Below, piece by piece: positions 1 to 5,045 of a DNA stretch of 5,235 nt. Every line of letters starts with the position of its first letter. Position 1 is the first letter of the stretch. Both the position numbers and the translations under genes were made by a program. The stretch is taken from the NCBI GenBank assembly GCA_013695505.1, contig JACDAH010000037.1:1-5235 (forward strand). Reading direction: 5' to 3'. The notes beneath the pieces were generated by a model that saw only the letters and a list, made by a program, of their open reading frames with translations, ran no database searches and was not told the DNA's origin. The stretch comes from Chloroflexota bacterium. Lineage in GTDB: Bacteria; Chloroflexota; Limnocylindria; Limnocylindrales; CSP1-4.

Positions 1-1016
1 TCCTCGACATCATCATCGGCTCGATCACCTTCACGGGCTCGATCATCGCCTCGGGCAAGCTCCAGGGGCTGATCGCCGGCAAGCCGATCATCGTCCCGGG
101 CGGGCAGCTCGTCACGATCGCCCTCGCGGCGGTCACCGTCGTCGGCGCCCTGTTGCTGTTCGTGACCGGGACGCCGAACCTCCTGATCATCGTCGTCATC
201 CTGGCCGCGGCCCTGGTCTTCGGCGTGACGATGACCCTGCCGATCGGCGGTGCCGACATGCCGGTCGTGATCTCCCTGCTGAACTCGTTCACCGGCACTG
301 CGGTCGCGATGGCCGGCTTCGTGATCGACAACCCGGTCCTGATCATCGCCGGCGCCCTCGTCGGTGCGTCAGGCGCGATCCTGACGAAGCTCATGGCCGA
401 CGCGATGAACCGCTCGGTCATGAACATCATGATCGGCGGCTTCGGTGGCGGCGACGACGCGGCCGGCGCCGCGGCGGGTCCCGGTGGCTCGGTTCGCTCG
501 ATCGGCGCCGACGACGTGGCGATCCAGCTGGCGTATGCCCAGCACGTGATCATCGTCCCGGGCTACGGACTCGCGGTCGCCCAGGCCCAGCACGCCGTCC
601 GCGAGTTGGCCGATCTCCTCGAGGAACGCGGCGTCGACGTGAAGTACGCAATCCACCCGGTCGCGGGCCGGATGCCGGGGCACATGAACGTCCTCCTGGC
701 CGAGGCGAACGTGCCCTATCCCCAGCTCAAGGAGATGGACGATATCAACCCCGAGTTCGCCCGGGCCGATGTCGCCCTCGTGATCGGCGCCAACGACGTC
801 ACGAACCCGGCCGCGCGCCGGCCGGGCTCGCCGGTGTCGGGCATGCCGATTCTGGACGTGGACCAGGCGAAGTCGATCGTGGTGATCAAGCGCTCGATGG
901 GTAAGGGCTACGCCGGCATCGACAACGAGCTCTACACGAACGAGAAGACGGGCATGCTCTTCGCCGACGCAAAGGACGGGCTGGCGTCGCTGACCGCGGC
1001 GGTCAAGGCCCTCTAG
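1..1016 (+). CDS. pntB: NAD(P) transhydrogenase subunit beta (3' portion, 5' end outside window)
   Basis: The reading frame is open from the left edge (first full codon at base 3) to a TAG at 1014-1016, giving 337 visible residues. Family members are about 460 residues long, so roughly the first 125 are missing. PntB and PntA together form the membrane transhydrogenase that couples proton entry to hydride transfer from NADH to NADP+. The visible N-terminal half (residues 1 to about 145) is membrane domain II, with several hydrophobic segments, the GSITFTGSIIASGKLQG stretch and the signature GADMPVV (83-89). A Gly/Ala-rich linker follows (about 146-163). The NADP(H)-binding domain III comes next, with PGYGLAVAQAQ (186-196), HPVAGRMPGHMNV (218-230), IGANDVTNPA (261-270) and KRSMGKGYAG (296-305). 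All of these closely match E. coli PntB. pntA would be expected upstream, outside the window. No frameshift is seen, and the identification is secure. Confidence 0.97.
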   Translation, partial: LDIIIGSITFTGSIIASGKLQGLIAGKPIIVPGGQLVTIALAAVTVVGALLLFVTGTPNLLIIVVILAAALVFGVTMTLPIGGADMPVVISLLNSFTGTAVAMAGFVIDNPVLIIAGALVGASGAILTKLMADAMNRSVMNIMIGGFGGGDDAAGAAAGPGGSVRSIGADDVAIQLAYAQHVIIVPGYGLAVAQAQHAVRELADLLEERGVDVKYAIHPVAGRMPGHMNVLLAEANVPYPQLKEMDDINPEFARADVALVIGANDVTNPAARRPGSPVSGMPILDVDQAKSIVVIKRSMGKGYAGIDNELYTNEKTGMLFADAKDGLASLTAAVKAL

Positions 1017-1046
1017 TTCGGGTCCAGCTGCGGCCGGCCCCCGTCG

Positions 1047-1742
1047 TCACTCGCCCGGCGTCACCGTTTCGATCAGCTCGACGTCGGGGATCGCGGTGAT
1101 CGCCCCGATCACGTCCTGCGGTCGGGCCGACGGCGGCATCCGGAGCTCCAGCTCCACCTCGTAGCGGCCCTTGCCGATCCGTTGGCTGTTGATCCCGGCC
1201 ATCTCCACGCGCCGTTCTGCGAGCAGGCGCGACACGTCACCGAGCGCCTCGAGCCGACCAACCTCGAGTCGGAGCTTGATCGCGCGTGTCCCCGGGCGGT
1301 GGAGGCGCGCGACGAGGGCGTTGAGCGGCCAGAGCGAGACCACGACGATGAGCGTGCCGACGCCGGCGATCACCCACTCCCCGGCGCCCGCGGCCATCCC
1401 GACCGCGGCCGTCGTCCAGAGGCTGGCCGCCGTCGTCAGGCCTCGGATCGACGTTCCGTATTTGAGGATCGCGCCCGCGCCCAGGAAGCCGATGCCCGAC
1501 ACGATCTGGGCCGCGACTCGCGAGGTGTCGGTCGCGAGCGATCCGTTGGGCGCCGGCGGACCAGCGAAGGCGAAGATCGAGAGCTCGGTGAAGACGGCCG
1601 ATCCGAGCGCCACGAGGAGATGGGTCCGCATGCCGGCCGGGTGGTCGTGGATCTCGCGCTCCAGCCCGATCGCGGCGCCGAGGAGGGCGGCAATCAGCAT
1701 GCGGACGGACAGGTCCGTCTGAAGCGCGAGGTCCTGCGGCAT
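1047..1742 (-). CDS. MgtC/SapB family inner-membrane protein
   Basis: This is a 231-residue protein read from the ATG at 1742 to a TGA at 1049-1047. The family signature is clear: LIGLERE-like AAIGLEREIHDHPAGMRTH (23-41), SGIGFLGAGAI (82-92) and RGLTTAASLW (100-109). About five hydrophobic segments lie at roughly 14-29, 41-60, 76-94, 104-120 and 122-140. A soluble C-terminal domain (about 153-228) is consistent with the ACT-like domain found in longer family members. MgtC homologues are linked to growth at low Mg2+, virulence and modulation of the F-type ATP synthase, but many free-living bacteria carry paralogues of unknown role, so no specific function is assigned. The frame stays open upstream to 1883. 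That 47-residue extension is Pro/Arg/Ser-rich, overlaps the ybaK-like gene and contains the likely promoter, so the ATG at 1742 is preferred. It has an AGAGG Shine-Dalgarno-like sequence 11 nt upstream. The gene is convergent with pntB across 30 bp. Confidence 0.93.
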   Translation of the reverse strand: MPQDLALQTDLSVRMLIAALLGAAIGLEREIHDHPAGMRTHLLVALGSAVFTELSIFAFAGPPAPNGSLATDTSRVAAQIVSGIGFLGAGAILKYGTSIRGLTTAASLWTTAAVGMAAGAGEWVIAGVGTLIVVVSLWPLNALVARLHRPGTRAIKLRLEVGRLEALGDVSRLLAERRVEMAGINSQRIGKGRYEVELELRMPPSARPQDVIGAITAIPDVELIETVTPGE

Positions 1743-1743
1743 G

Positions 1744-1758
1744 GGCGGAACCGCCTCT
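1744..1758 (-). promoter_or_regulatory. Ribosome-binding site and dyad in the leader of the MgtC-family gene
   Basis: Reading the minus strand, AGAGG at 1758-1754 is the best Shine-Dalgarno candidate for the ATG at 1742, with 11 nt between them. It overlaps a perfect dyad GGCGG-TT-CCGCC (1755-1744). As RNA this could form a 4-bp GGCG/CGCC stem with a GUUC tetraloop that would cover part of the binding site. The dyad is seen directly; any regulatory role is speculation. Confidence 0.3.
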
Positions 1759-1782
1759 GGCTGGGCTCGGAAGTGGCCGTTC

Positions 1783-1788
1783 AGTCTA
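1783..1788 (-). promoter_or_regulatory. Putative -10 hexamer for the MgtC-family gene
   Basis: On the minus strand the hexamer TAGACT (within CCTAGACTG) lies 41-46 bp before the ATG at 1742. It matches four of six bases of TATAAT and the TAnnnT pattern. Transcription would begin near 1776, giving a leader of about 34 nt that contains the AGAGG ribosome-binding site. No TTGACA-like -35 is visible at normal spacing. The same CTAGACT heptamer occurs as the proposed -10 of the methyltransferase gene. This is inferred from sequence pattern only. Confidence 0.4.
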
Positions 1789-1803
1789 GGCGTTTGGCCG
1801 GGT

Positions 1804-1823
1804 GATCGGTCGGTCGGTCGATC
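1804..1823. repeat. Short CGGT tandem repeat bounded by GATCG/CGATC
   Basis: Three perfect head-to-tail copies of CGGT occupy 1807-1818, followed by the near copy CGAT. The array is bracketed by the inverted pair GATCG (1804-1808) and CGATC (1819-1823). It sits at the 3' end of the ybaK-like gene, whose stop codon is 1824-1822, and just upstream of the proposed promoter of the MgtC-family gene. It is too short to be a known repeat class, and tetranucleotide runs like this can vary in copy number. Confidence 0.5.
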
Positions 1824-2343
1824 AGGCGAGCCTCGATGAGTCGCCCGTGGTCTCCGGCTGGCTGACGTCGGCGACGGTCGCATCGAGGGCGGCGATCAGG
1901 TCAGCCGGGTCGAGGTGGATGCTGATCCCGAACCCGCCGCCGCCGATCGACACGACCGGCTCGAGGGTGATCGCCGCGTCGGCGATGACCGGCCACGGCC
2001 GGCCCGAGCCGAACGGCGTGATCGTGTAGCGCTCGTAGCCCGTCGCGGCCTGTGCCTCCGCGGCGTCCGGCAACGTCATCCGGCGGACGCCGAGCAGCTC
2101 GCGCAGCTTCGGCCAGTCGAACCGCCGGCCAGCCGGCACGAGCACGAAGAGGTAGTCGTCTACGCCGCGGCGGACGACGATCGTCCGGAGGAGCTGGCGG
2201 GTCGCGATCCCCTGAATTGCGGCCGCTTCCTCGGCGCTCGCCGCGCGCTCCGTCCGGACGACTCGGTGGGGCGTGCCGCTGGCGGCGATCGCGGCGAGGG
2301 CGGCGGTCGTCGAGGGCGATAGCCCCGATGTCTGCTGATCCAT
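1822..2343 (-). CDS. YbaK/ProX-family aminoacyl-tRNA deacylase (trans-editing protein)
   Basis: This 173-residue protein runs from the ATG at 2343 to a TGA at 1824-1822, a usual length for the family. YbaK/ProX proteins are free-standing relatives of the editing domain of prolyl-tRNA synthetase and hydrolyse mischarged tRNA (for example Cys- or Ala-tRNAPro) in the cytoplasm. Supporting features are the LRTIVVRRG strand (52-60), DYLFVLVPAGRRFDWPKL (63-80), the GYERYTITPFG segment (102-112), and the C-terminal SIGGGGFGISIHL stretch (132-144) followed by a DPADLIAAL helix. The position normally occupied by the conserved lysine (the KT of the VVKTLV-type motif) is Arg53 here. The frame remains open far upstream, opposite the methyltransferase gene, but that extension lacks family similarity and the ATG at 2343 is the only sensible start. 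The exact mischarged tRNA substrate cannot be told from sequence. The gene is divergent from the methyltransferase gene and lies 79 bp upstream of the MgtC-family gene on the same strand. Confidence 0.92.
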   Translation of the reverse strand: MDQQTSGLSPSTTAALAAIAASGTPHRVVRTERAASAEEAAAIQGIATRQLLRTIVVRRGVDDYLFVLVPAGRRFDWPKLRELLGVRRMTLPDAAEAQAATGYERYTITPFGSGRPWPVIADAAITLEPVVSIGGGGFGISIHLDPADLIAALDATVADVSQPETTGDSSRLA

Positions 2344-2349
2344 CGGATG

Positions 2350-2355
2350 ATCGTA
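2350..2355 (-). promoter_or_regulatory. Putative -10 hexamer for the ybaK-like gene (leaderless)
   Basis: On the minus strand TACGAT ends 6 bp before the ATG at 2343. It matches four of six bases of TATAAT and the TAnnnT pattern. If its last base is -7, transcription starts on the A of the start codon, giving a leaderless mRNA. Consistent with that, no Shine-Dalgarno sequence precedes this ATG. No -35 match is seen; that region would lie inside the start of the divergent methyltransferase gene. Confidence 0.4.
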
Positions 2356-2363
2356 CCCACGAC

Positions 2364-2369
2364 TAGACT
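2364..2369 (+). promoter_or_regulatory. Putative -10 hexamer for the methyltransferase gene (leaderless)
   Basis: TAGACT lies 7 bp before the ATG at 2377, placing the expected transcription start at about 2376-2377. That implies a leaderless or near-leaderless transcript and favours 2377 over the ATG at 2347, which lies upstream of this hexamer. No Shine-Dalgarno sequence is seen before 2377. The hexamer is embedded in three tandem GACTN units (2361-2375). No -35 is recognisable. Confidence 0.4.
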
Positions 2370-2376
2370 CGACTGG

Positions 2377-3255
2377 ATGCCCGACGAATCCACGACCCGG
2401 AACGTTCGCCCCGCGACCGCAGCAGAGACCTCCGACCCGCGGGCGATGCACGCCGCCAACCGGGCGGCCTGGGACGAGGCCGCGGAACGTTACGAGGGCT
2501 GGTTCGACGAGGCGCTCGAGCTGATCCGGGCCGGCCGCTCGAACCTCTTCCCGGTCGAGCACGAGCTGATCGGCGACCTGCGGGCCCGGCCGGGAGCGCT
2601 GGGGACCGGCAAGCGCCGCGCGATCCATCTCCAGTGTGCCGGCGGACGCGACACGCTGTCGCTCTGGAACCTCGGCGCCGACGAGGTCGTGGGCATCGAC
2701 ATCAGCCCGCGGATGATCGTGCTCGCGGCGCGCCTCGCAGAGGCCGCGGGAGCGCCCGGAATCTGGATCGAGTCCGACGTCCTCGATGCTCCGCGCGACC
2801 TCGACGGCAGCGCCGACCTTGTCTACACCGGCCGTGGTTCGATCATCTGGCTCCACGACCTCGACGGCTGGGCGGCCGTGATCCGGCGGCTCCTGGCGCC
2901 GGACGGGCGGCTCGTGATCTTCGACGGGCACCCGGCCGAATGGCTGTTCGACGCCGACCCTGAGGGTCACCTCGTCGCGACCGCGTACGACTACTTCGGT
3001 GGCGTCGAGGCTTCGAAGGGCTGGGCGCCCGAGTACATCGATCGACTGTCGGTCGCCGAGGACCACCAGAGCTGGAAGTTCGCCCGGGCATGGACGCTCG
3101 GCGAGATCGTGACGGCCCTCATCGGCGCCGGTCTCCGGATCGAGCGGCTCGTCGAATATCCGGTCGACTGGTGGGCCGGCCACCGCGATCTGCGGCCCGA
3201 GGATCGCGGCCGGATCCCCCTTTCATTCGGAATCGTGGCCAGCCGCGGAGACTGA
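2377..3255 (+). CDS. Class I SAM-dependent methyltransferase, substrate unknown
   Basis: From the ATG at 2377 to the TGA at 3253-3255 this is 292 residues. The NRAAWDEAAERYEGWF segment (28-43) resembles the N-terminal helix of related methyltransferases. It is followed by a Rossmann-type SAM-binding domain: motif I HLQCAGGRDTLSL (84-96), an acidic residue after strand 2 in VVGIDIS (Asp108), SDVLD (133-137), and SADLVYTGRGSIIWLHDL (145-162) as the motif IV region. LLAPDGRLVIFDGHP (172-186) is the usual post-motif strand. The C-terminal part has WTLGEIVTALIGAGLRIERL (239-258), the sensor-like helix typical of small-molecule methyltransferases, and ends in a PLSFGIVASR strand. The start at 2377 was chosen because it lies 7 bp after a -10-like hexamer. 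An ATG at 2347 would leave 3 bp to the divergent gene, and one at 2446 would cut the N-terminus. The oxidoreductase gene follows after 7 bp, so the two are probably co-transcribed. The methyl acceptor cannot be predicted. Confidence 0.88.
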   Translation: MPDESTTRNVRPATAAETSDPRAMHAANRAAWDEAAERYEGWFDEALELIRAGRSNLFPVEHELIGDLRARPGALGTGKRRAIHLQCAGGRDTLSLWNLGADEVVGIDISPRMIVLAARLAEAAGAPGIWIESDVLDAPRDLDGSADLVYTGRGSIIWLHDLDGWAAVIRRLLAPDGRLVIFDGHPAEWLFDADPEGHLVATAYDYFGGVEASKGWAPEYIDRLSVAEDHQSWKFARAWTLGEIVTALIGAGLRIERLVEYPVDWWAGHRDLRPEDRGRIPLSFGIVASRGD

Positions 3256-3262
3256 TCGACGC

Positions 3263-4240
3263 GTGACCCGTGACCACCGTCTCGTGATCATCGGCGCGGG
3301 CTGGATCGTGCCGCGTCATCTCGCGGCGCTCGACCGGCTCGGCCGGGCGACCCTCGTGGGCGTCGCATCCGCGACGATGGAGCGGGCCACAGCAATTGCC
3401 ACGCCTCGCGGCGCCGTCGCGTCGACCGACCCGCTCGGCCTCGTCGACAGCCTTCGGCCGGACATCGCCTACCTCTGCGTTGCGCCGTCGGCGGCCGTCG
3501 CATTGGGTGAGGCGCTGGCGGAGCGCGCCATCCCGTTCCTCGCGGAGAAGCCGCTCGCCGCCACGGACGCCGCGGGCCCGGCACGTCTGGCGGCCTCGAT
3601 TGCCCGGCGTGGGCTGGTCGTGGCCGTCGGCTACCACCTGCGCGGCCTCGACGGAATGGGCGAGCTCCGCATGCGGCTGGCGGCCGATCCTGTCCGGCTC
3701 GTCGCCGGGCGATGGCTGGATGCCACGCCGGCGGCTCCGTGGTGGCGGCGAGTCGATCAGGGCGGGGGCCAAGTCATCGAACAGGCCACCCACCTCTACG
3801 ACCTCGGGCGGCACCTGGTCGGTGAGGCCGGGGTGGTCTGCGCGGCCTCTGTTCGTGACGATCCGCCGACCCCGCCCGGGGCCGATGTTGCCGATTCGAC
3901 GGTCGCCATCGTGCGGTATGACAACGGTGCCGTCGGGACGTTCGCCAATACCCGGCGGCAGACCGAGGCGACGATCGAGCTCGAGCTCGTCTCGGATGGG
4001 CTGCGCAGCACGATCCGGCGCGTCTCCGACGACGCCGGCGGCTGGCAGATCTCGACGACCGACGAGACCGGAACGCGGACGATTCCGTCCCGACGGGATC
4101 CGTACGAGGTCCAGGCCGAGGCGTTTCTCGACGCGGTCGAAGCGGGGAACCCCGACGCCGTCCTGTCGACCTACGCCGACGCCCTCCGAACTGACCGCCT
4201 GACCCGGGCCGTCGTCGCGGCGACGGGCCAGCCCGGCTGA
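3263..4240 (+). CDS. Gfo/Idh/MocA-family NAD(P)-dependent oxidoreductase
   Basis: This is a 325-residue protein with a GTG start at 3263 and a TGA at 4238-4240, a typical length for the family. The N-terminal Rossmann fold opens with LVIIGAGWIVPRHLAAL (7-23), a GxGxxxxxH-type dinucleotide fingerprint. The signature EKPLA (95-99) carries the lysine that is usually catalytic, followed by VAVGYHLR (120-127). In the C-terminal alpha/beta substrate domain, GGGQVIEQATHLYDLGRHLV (167-186) contains the HxxD pair (His177, Asp180) typical of sugar and inositol dehydrogenases. Later, PYEVQAEAFLDAVEAG (280-295) matches the usual C-terminal helix. Family members oxidise or reduce sugars, inositols, biliverdin or aldoses, so the substrate is open. 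A GGAG at 3247-3250 is the only ribosome-binding candidate and is 12 nt from the GTG, so coupling to the upstream methyltransferase gene 7 bp away is plausible. The gene is convergent with alaX across 20 bp. Confidence 0.9.
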   Translation: MTRDHRLVIIGAGWIVPRHLAALDRLGRATLVGVASATMERATAIATPRGAVASTDPLGLVDSLRPDIAYLCVAPSAAVALGEALAERAIPFLAEKPLAATDAAGPARLAASIARRGLVVAVGYHLRGLDGMGELRMRLAADPVRLVAGRWLDATPAAPWWRRVDQGGGQVIEQATHLYDLGRHLVGEAGVVCAASVRDDPPTPPGADVADSTVAIVRYDNGAVGTFANTRRQTEATIELELVSDGLRSTIRRVSDDAGGWQISTTDETGTRTIPSRRDPYEVQAEAFLDAVEAGNPDAVLSTYADALRTDRLTRAVVAATGQPG

Positions 4241-4260
4241 TCGCGGGCCCGAGGCGTGGC

Positions 4261-5016
4261 TCAGTCGACGATCGGGTCGACCAGCGCAAGCCGGATCCGC
4301 TTGTTGATCCGGCCCTTCGACTCGTAACCGGTGACCTTGATCGAGCCGACCTCGCTCGTGTTCGAGACGTGGGTGCCACCGTCGGCCTGGAGGTCGAGCC
4401 CGACGATCTCGATCGTCCGGATCTCCGCGATCCCCGCGGGCAGGAGGTTGATCTTCGTCCGGATCAGGTCCGGGATCGCGAACGCCTCGTCGCGGGGCAG
4501 CACGTCGACCCGGACGTCGCGCTTGTGGCCCAGCTCGGCATTGACGGTCGCCTCGATCGCGTCGACGAGATCGCCGCTCATCGTCTCGAACTCGAAATCC
4601 ATCCGGCCCGAGCCAGGCTCCATGTTGCCGCCGGTCACGAGCGCGCCGTGGTCGCGCCAGACGACGCCGCACAGGGCGTGGAGCGCGGTGTGGGTCCGCA
4701 TCAACGCGTAGCGACGGGACCAGTCGAGATCGACGATGAGGACGTCGTCGACGGCCGGCGGCCCGGCCGGCGATGGCTCGAGCTCGTGGACGATGTCGCC
4801 GCTCGACTTGCGGGCCGACCGGACGGTCCAGGTGCGGCCGTCCGAACCGCGAAGAAGGAGCCCGCGATCGGAGGGTTGACCGCCGCCACCGGGATAGAAC
4901 ACCGTCCGGTCCAGAACGATCAGCGGCGCGTCGCCGCTGTCGTCCACCGTCGCCACCCGCGCCTGCACCGTCTGAAGGTAGGCATCGGAATAGCAGAGCT
5001 GCTCGCGAACGTCCAA
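4261..5016 (-). CDS. alaX: AlaX-type alanyl-tRNA editing protein
   Basis: This 251-residue protein runs from a TTG at 5016 to a TGA at 4263-4261. AlaX proteins are free-standing versions of the alanyl-tRNA synthetase editing domain and hydrolyse Ser- or Gly-tRNAAla in the cytoplasm. The N-terminal beta-barrel carries VFYPGGGGQPSDRG (39-52), the glycine-rich motif of medium-length AlaX-M proteins. The editing core has MRTHTALHAL (106-115), giving zinc-ligand histidines His109 and His113, and DLQADGGTHVSNTSEVG (208-224), with His216 as a third ligand. The fourth ligand, normally the Cys of a CGGTH motif, is Asp212 here. The TTG start is preferred because a GGAG sits 7 nt upstream on the minus strand and the N-terminus LCYSDAYL aligns with the usual family start. 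The first in-frame ATG (Met106) would delete the barrel, and the GTG codons at 17, 21 and 24 would trim it. The gene lies 28 bp after a cupredoxin gene on the same strand. Confidence 0.94.
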   Translation of the reverse strand: MDVREQLCYSDAYLQTVQARVATVDDSGDAPLIVLDRTVFYPGGGGQPSDRGLLLRGSDGRTWTVRSARKSSGDIVHELEPSPAGPPAVDDVLIVDLDWSRRYALMRTHTALHALCGVVWRDHGALVTGGNMEPGSGRMDFEFETMSGDLVDAIEATVNAELGHKRDVRVDVLPRDEAFAIPDLIRTKINLLPAGIAEIRTIEIVGLDLQADGGTHVSNTSEVGSIKVTGYESKGRINKRIRLALVDPIVD

Positions 5017-5023
5017 TCGACCG

Positions 5024-5027
5024 CTCC
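5024..5027 (-). promoter_or_regulatory. Ribosome-binding site that supports the TTG start of alaX
   Basis: On the minus strand GGAG (5027-5024, within GCGGAGCGG) precedes the TTG at 5016 with 7 nt between them, a standard spacing. It is the main evidence for TTG as the start codon, since no ATG exists in this part of the frame. Confidence 0.6.
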
Positions 5028-5029
5028 GC

Positions 5030-5045
5030 GCGGGCGCCGGCCCGC
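5030..5045 (-). other. GC-only hairpin between the cupredoxin gene and alaX
   Basis: On the minus strand GCGGGC-CGGC-GCCCGC forms a perfect 6-bp stem with a 4-nt loop. It begins on the last base of the cupredoxin stop codon and ends 2 nt before the alaX Shine-Dalgarno GGAG. No T-run follows, so it is not a classical intrinsic terminator. It may be a weak terminator, an mRNA-stabilising element or simply GC-rich chance. alaX could be co-transcribed with the upstream gene through it. Confidence 0.4.

Noticed and set aside
1017..1046. Possible bidirectional terminator between pntB and the MgtC-family gene
   Set aside because: Only the short palindrome GGCCGGCC and a mismatched GGGTCC/GGCCCC pairing are present, with no T-run on either strand.
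1182..1805. 207-residue plus-strand open frame opposite the MgtC-family gene
   Set aside because: Its Arg/Asp/Glu-rich composition and exact antisense position to a well-supported membrane protein mark it as a shadow.
1743..1883. 47-residue N-terminal extension of the MgtC-family protein
   Set aside because: It is low-complexity Pro/Arg/Ser-rich, overlaps the 3' end of the ybaK-like gene and includes the probable promoter. MgtC family members start just before the first membrane helix.
2344..3183. Long open minus-strand extension upstream of the ybaK-like gene, giving a 453-residue reading frame
   Set aside because: It is antisense to the methyltransferase gene, has no family similarity, and reads as an Arg/Pro/Asp-rich shadow frame; only the last 173 residues from the ATG at 2343 are YbaK-like.
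4231..4248. Possible terminator at the end of the oxidoreductase gene (GCCCG ... CGGGC)
   Set aside because: The stem is 5 bp with an 8-nt loop, overlaps the stop codon and has no T-run; such stems are frequent at this GC content.
3119..4672. 517-residue minus-strand open frame
   Set aside because: It is very Arg/Asp/Gly-rich, antisense to the oxidoreductase gene and overlaps alaX in another frame. This is typical of stop-poor shadow frames in high-GC DNA.
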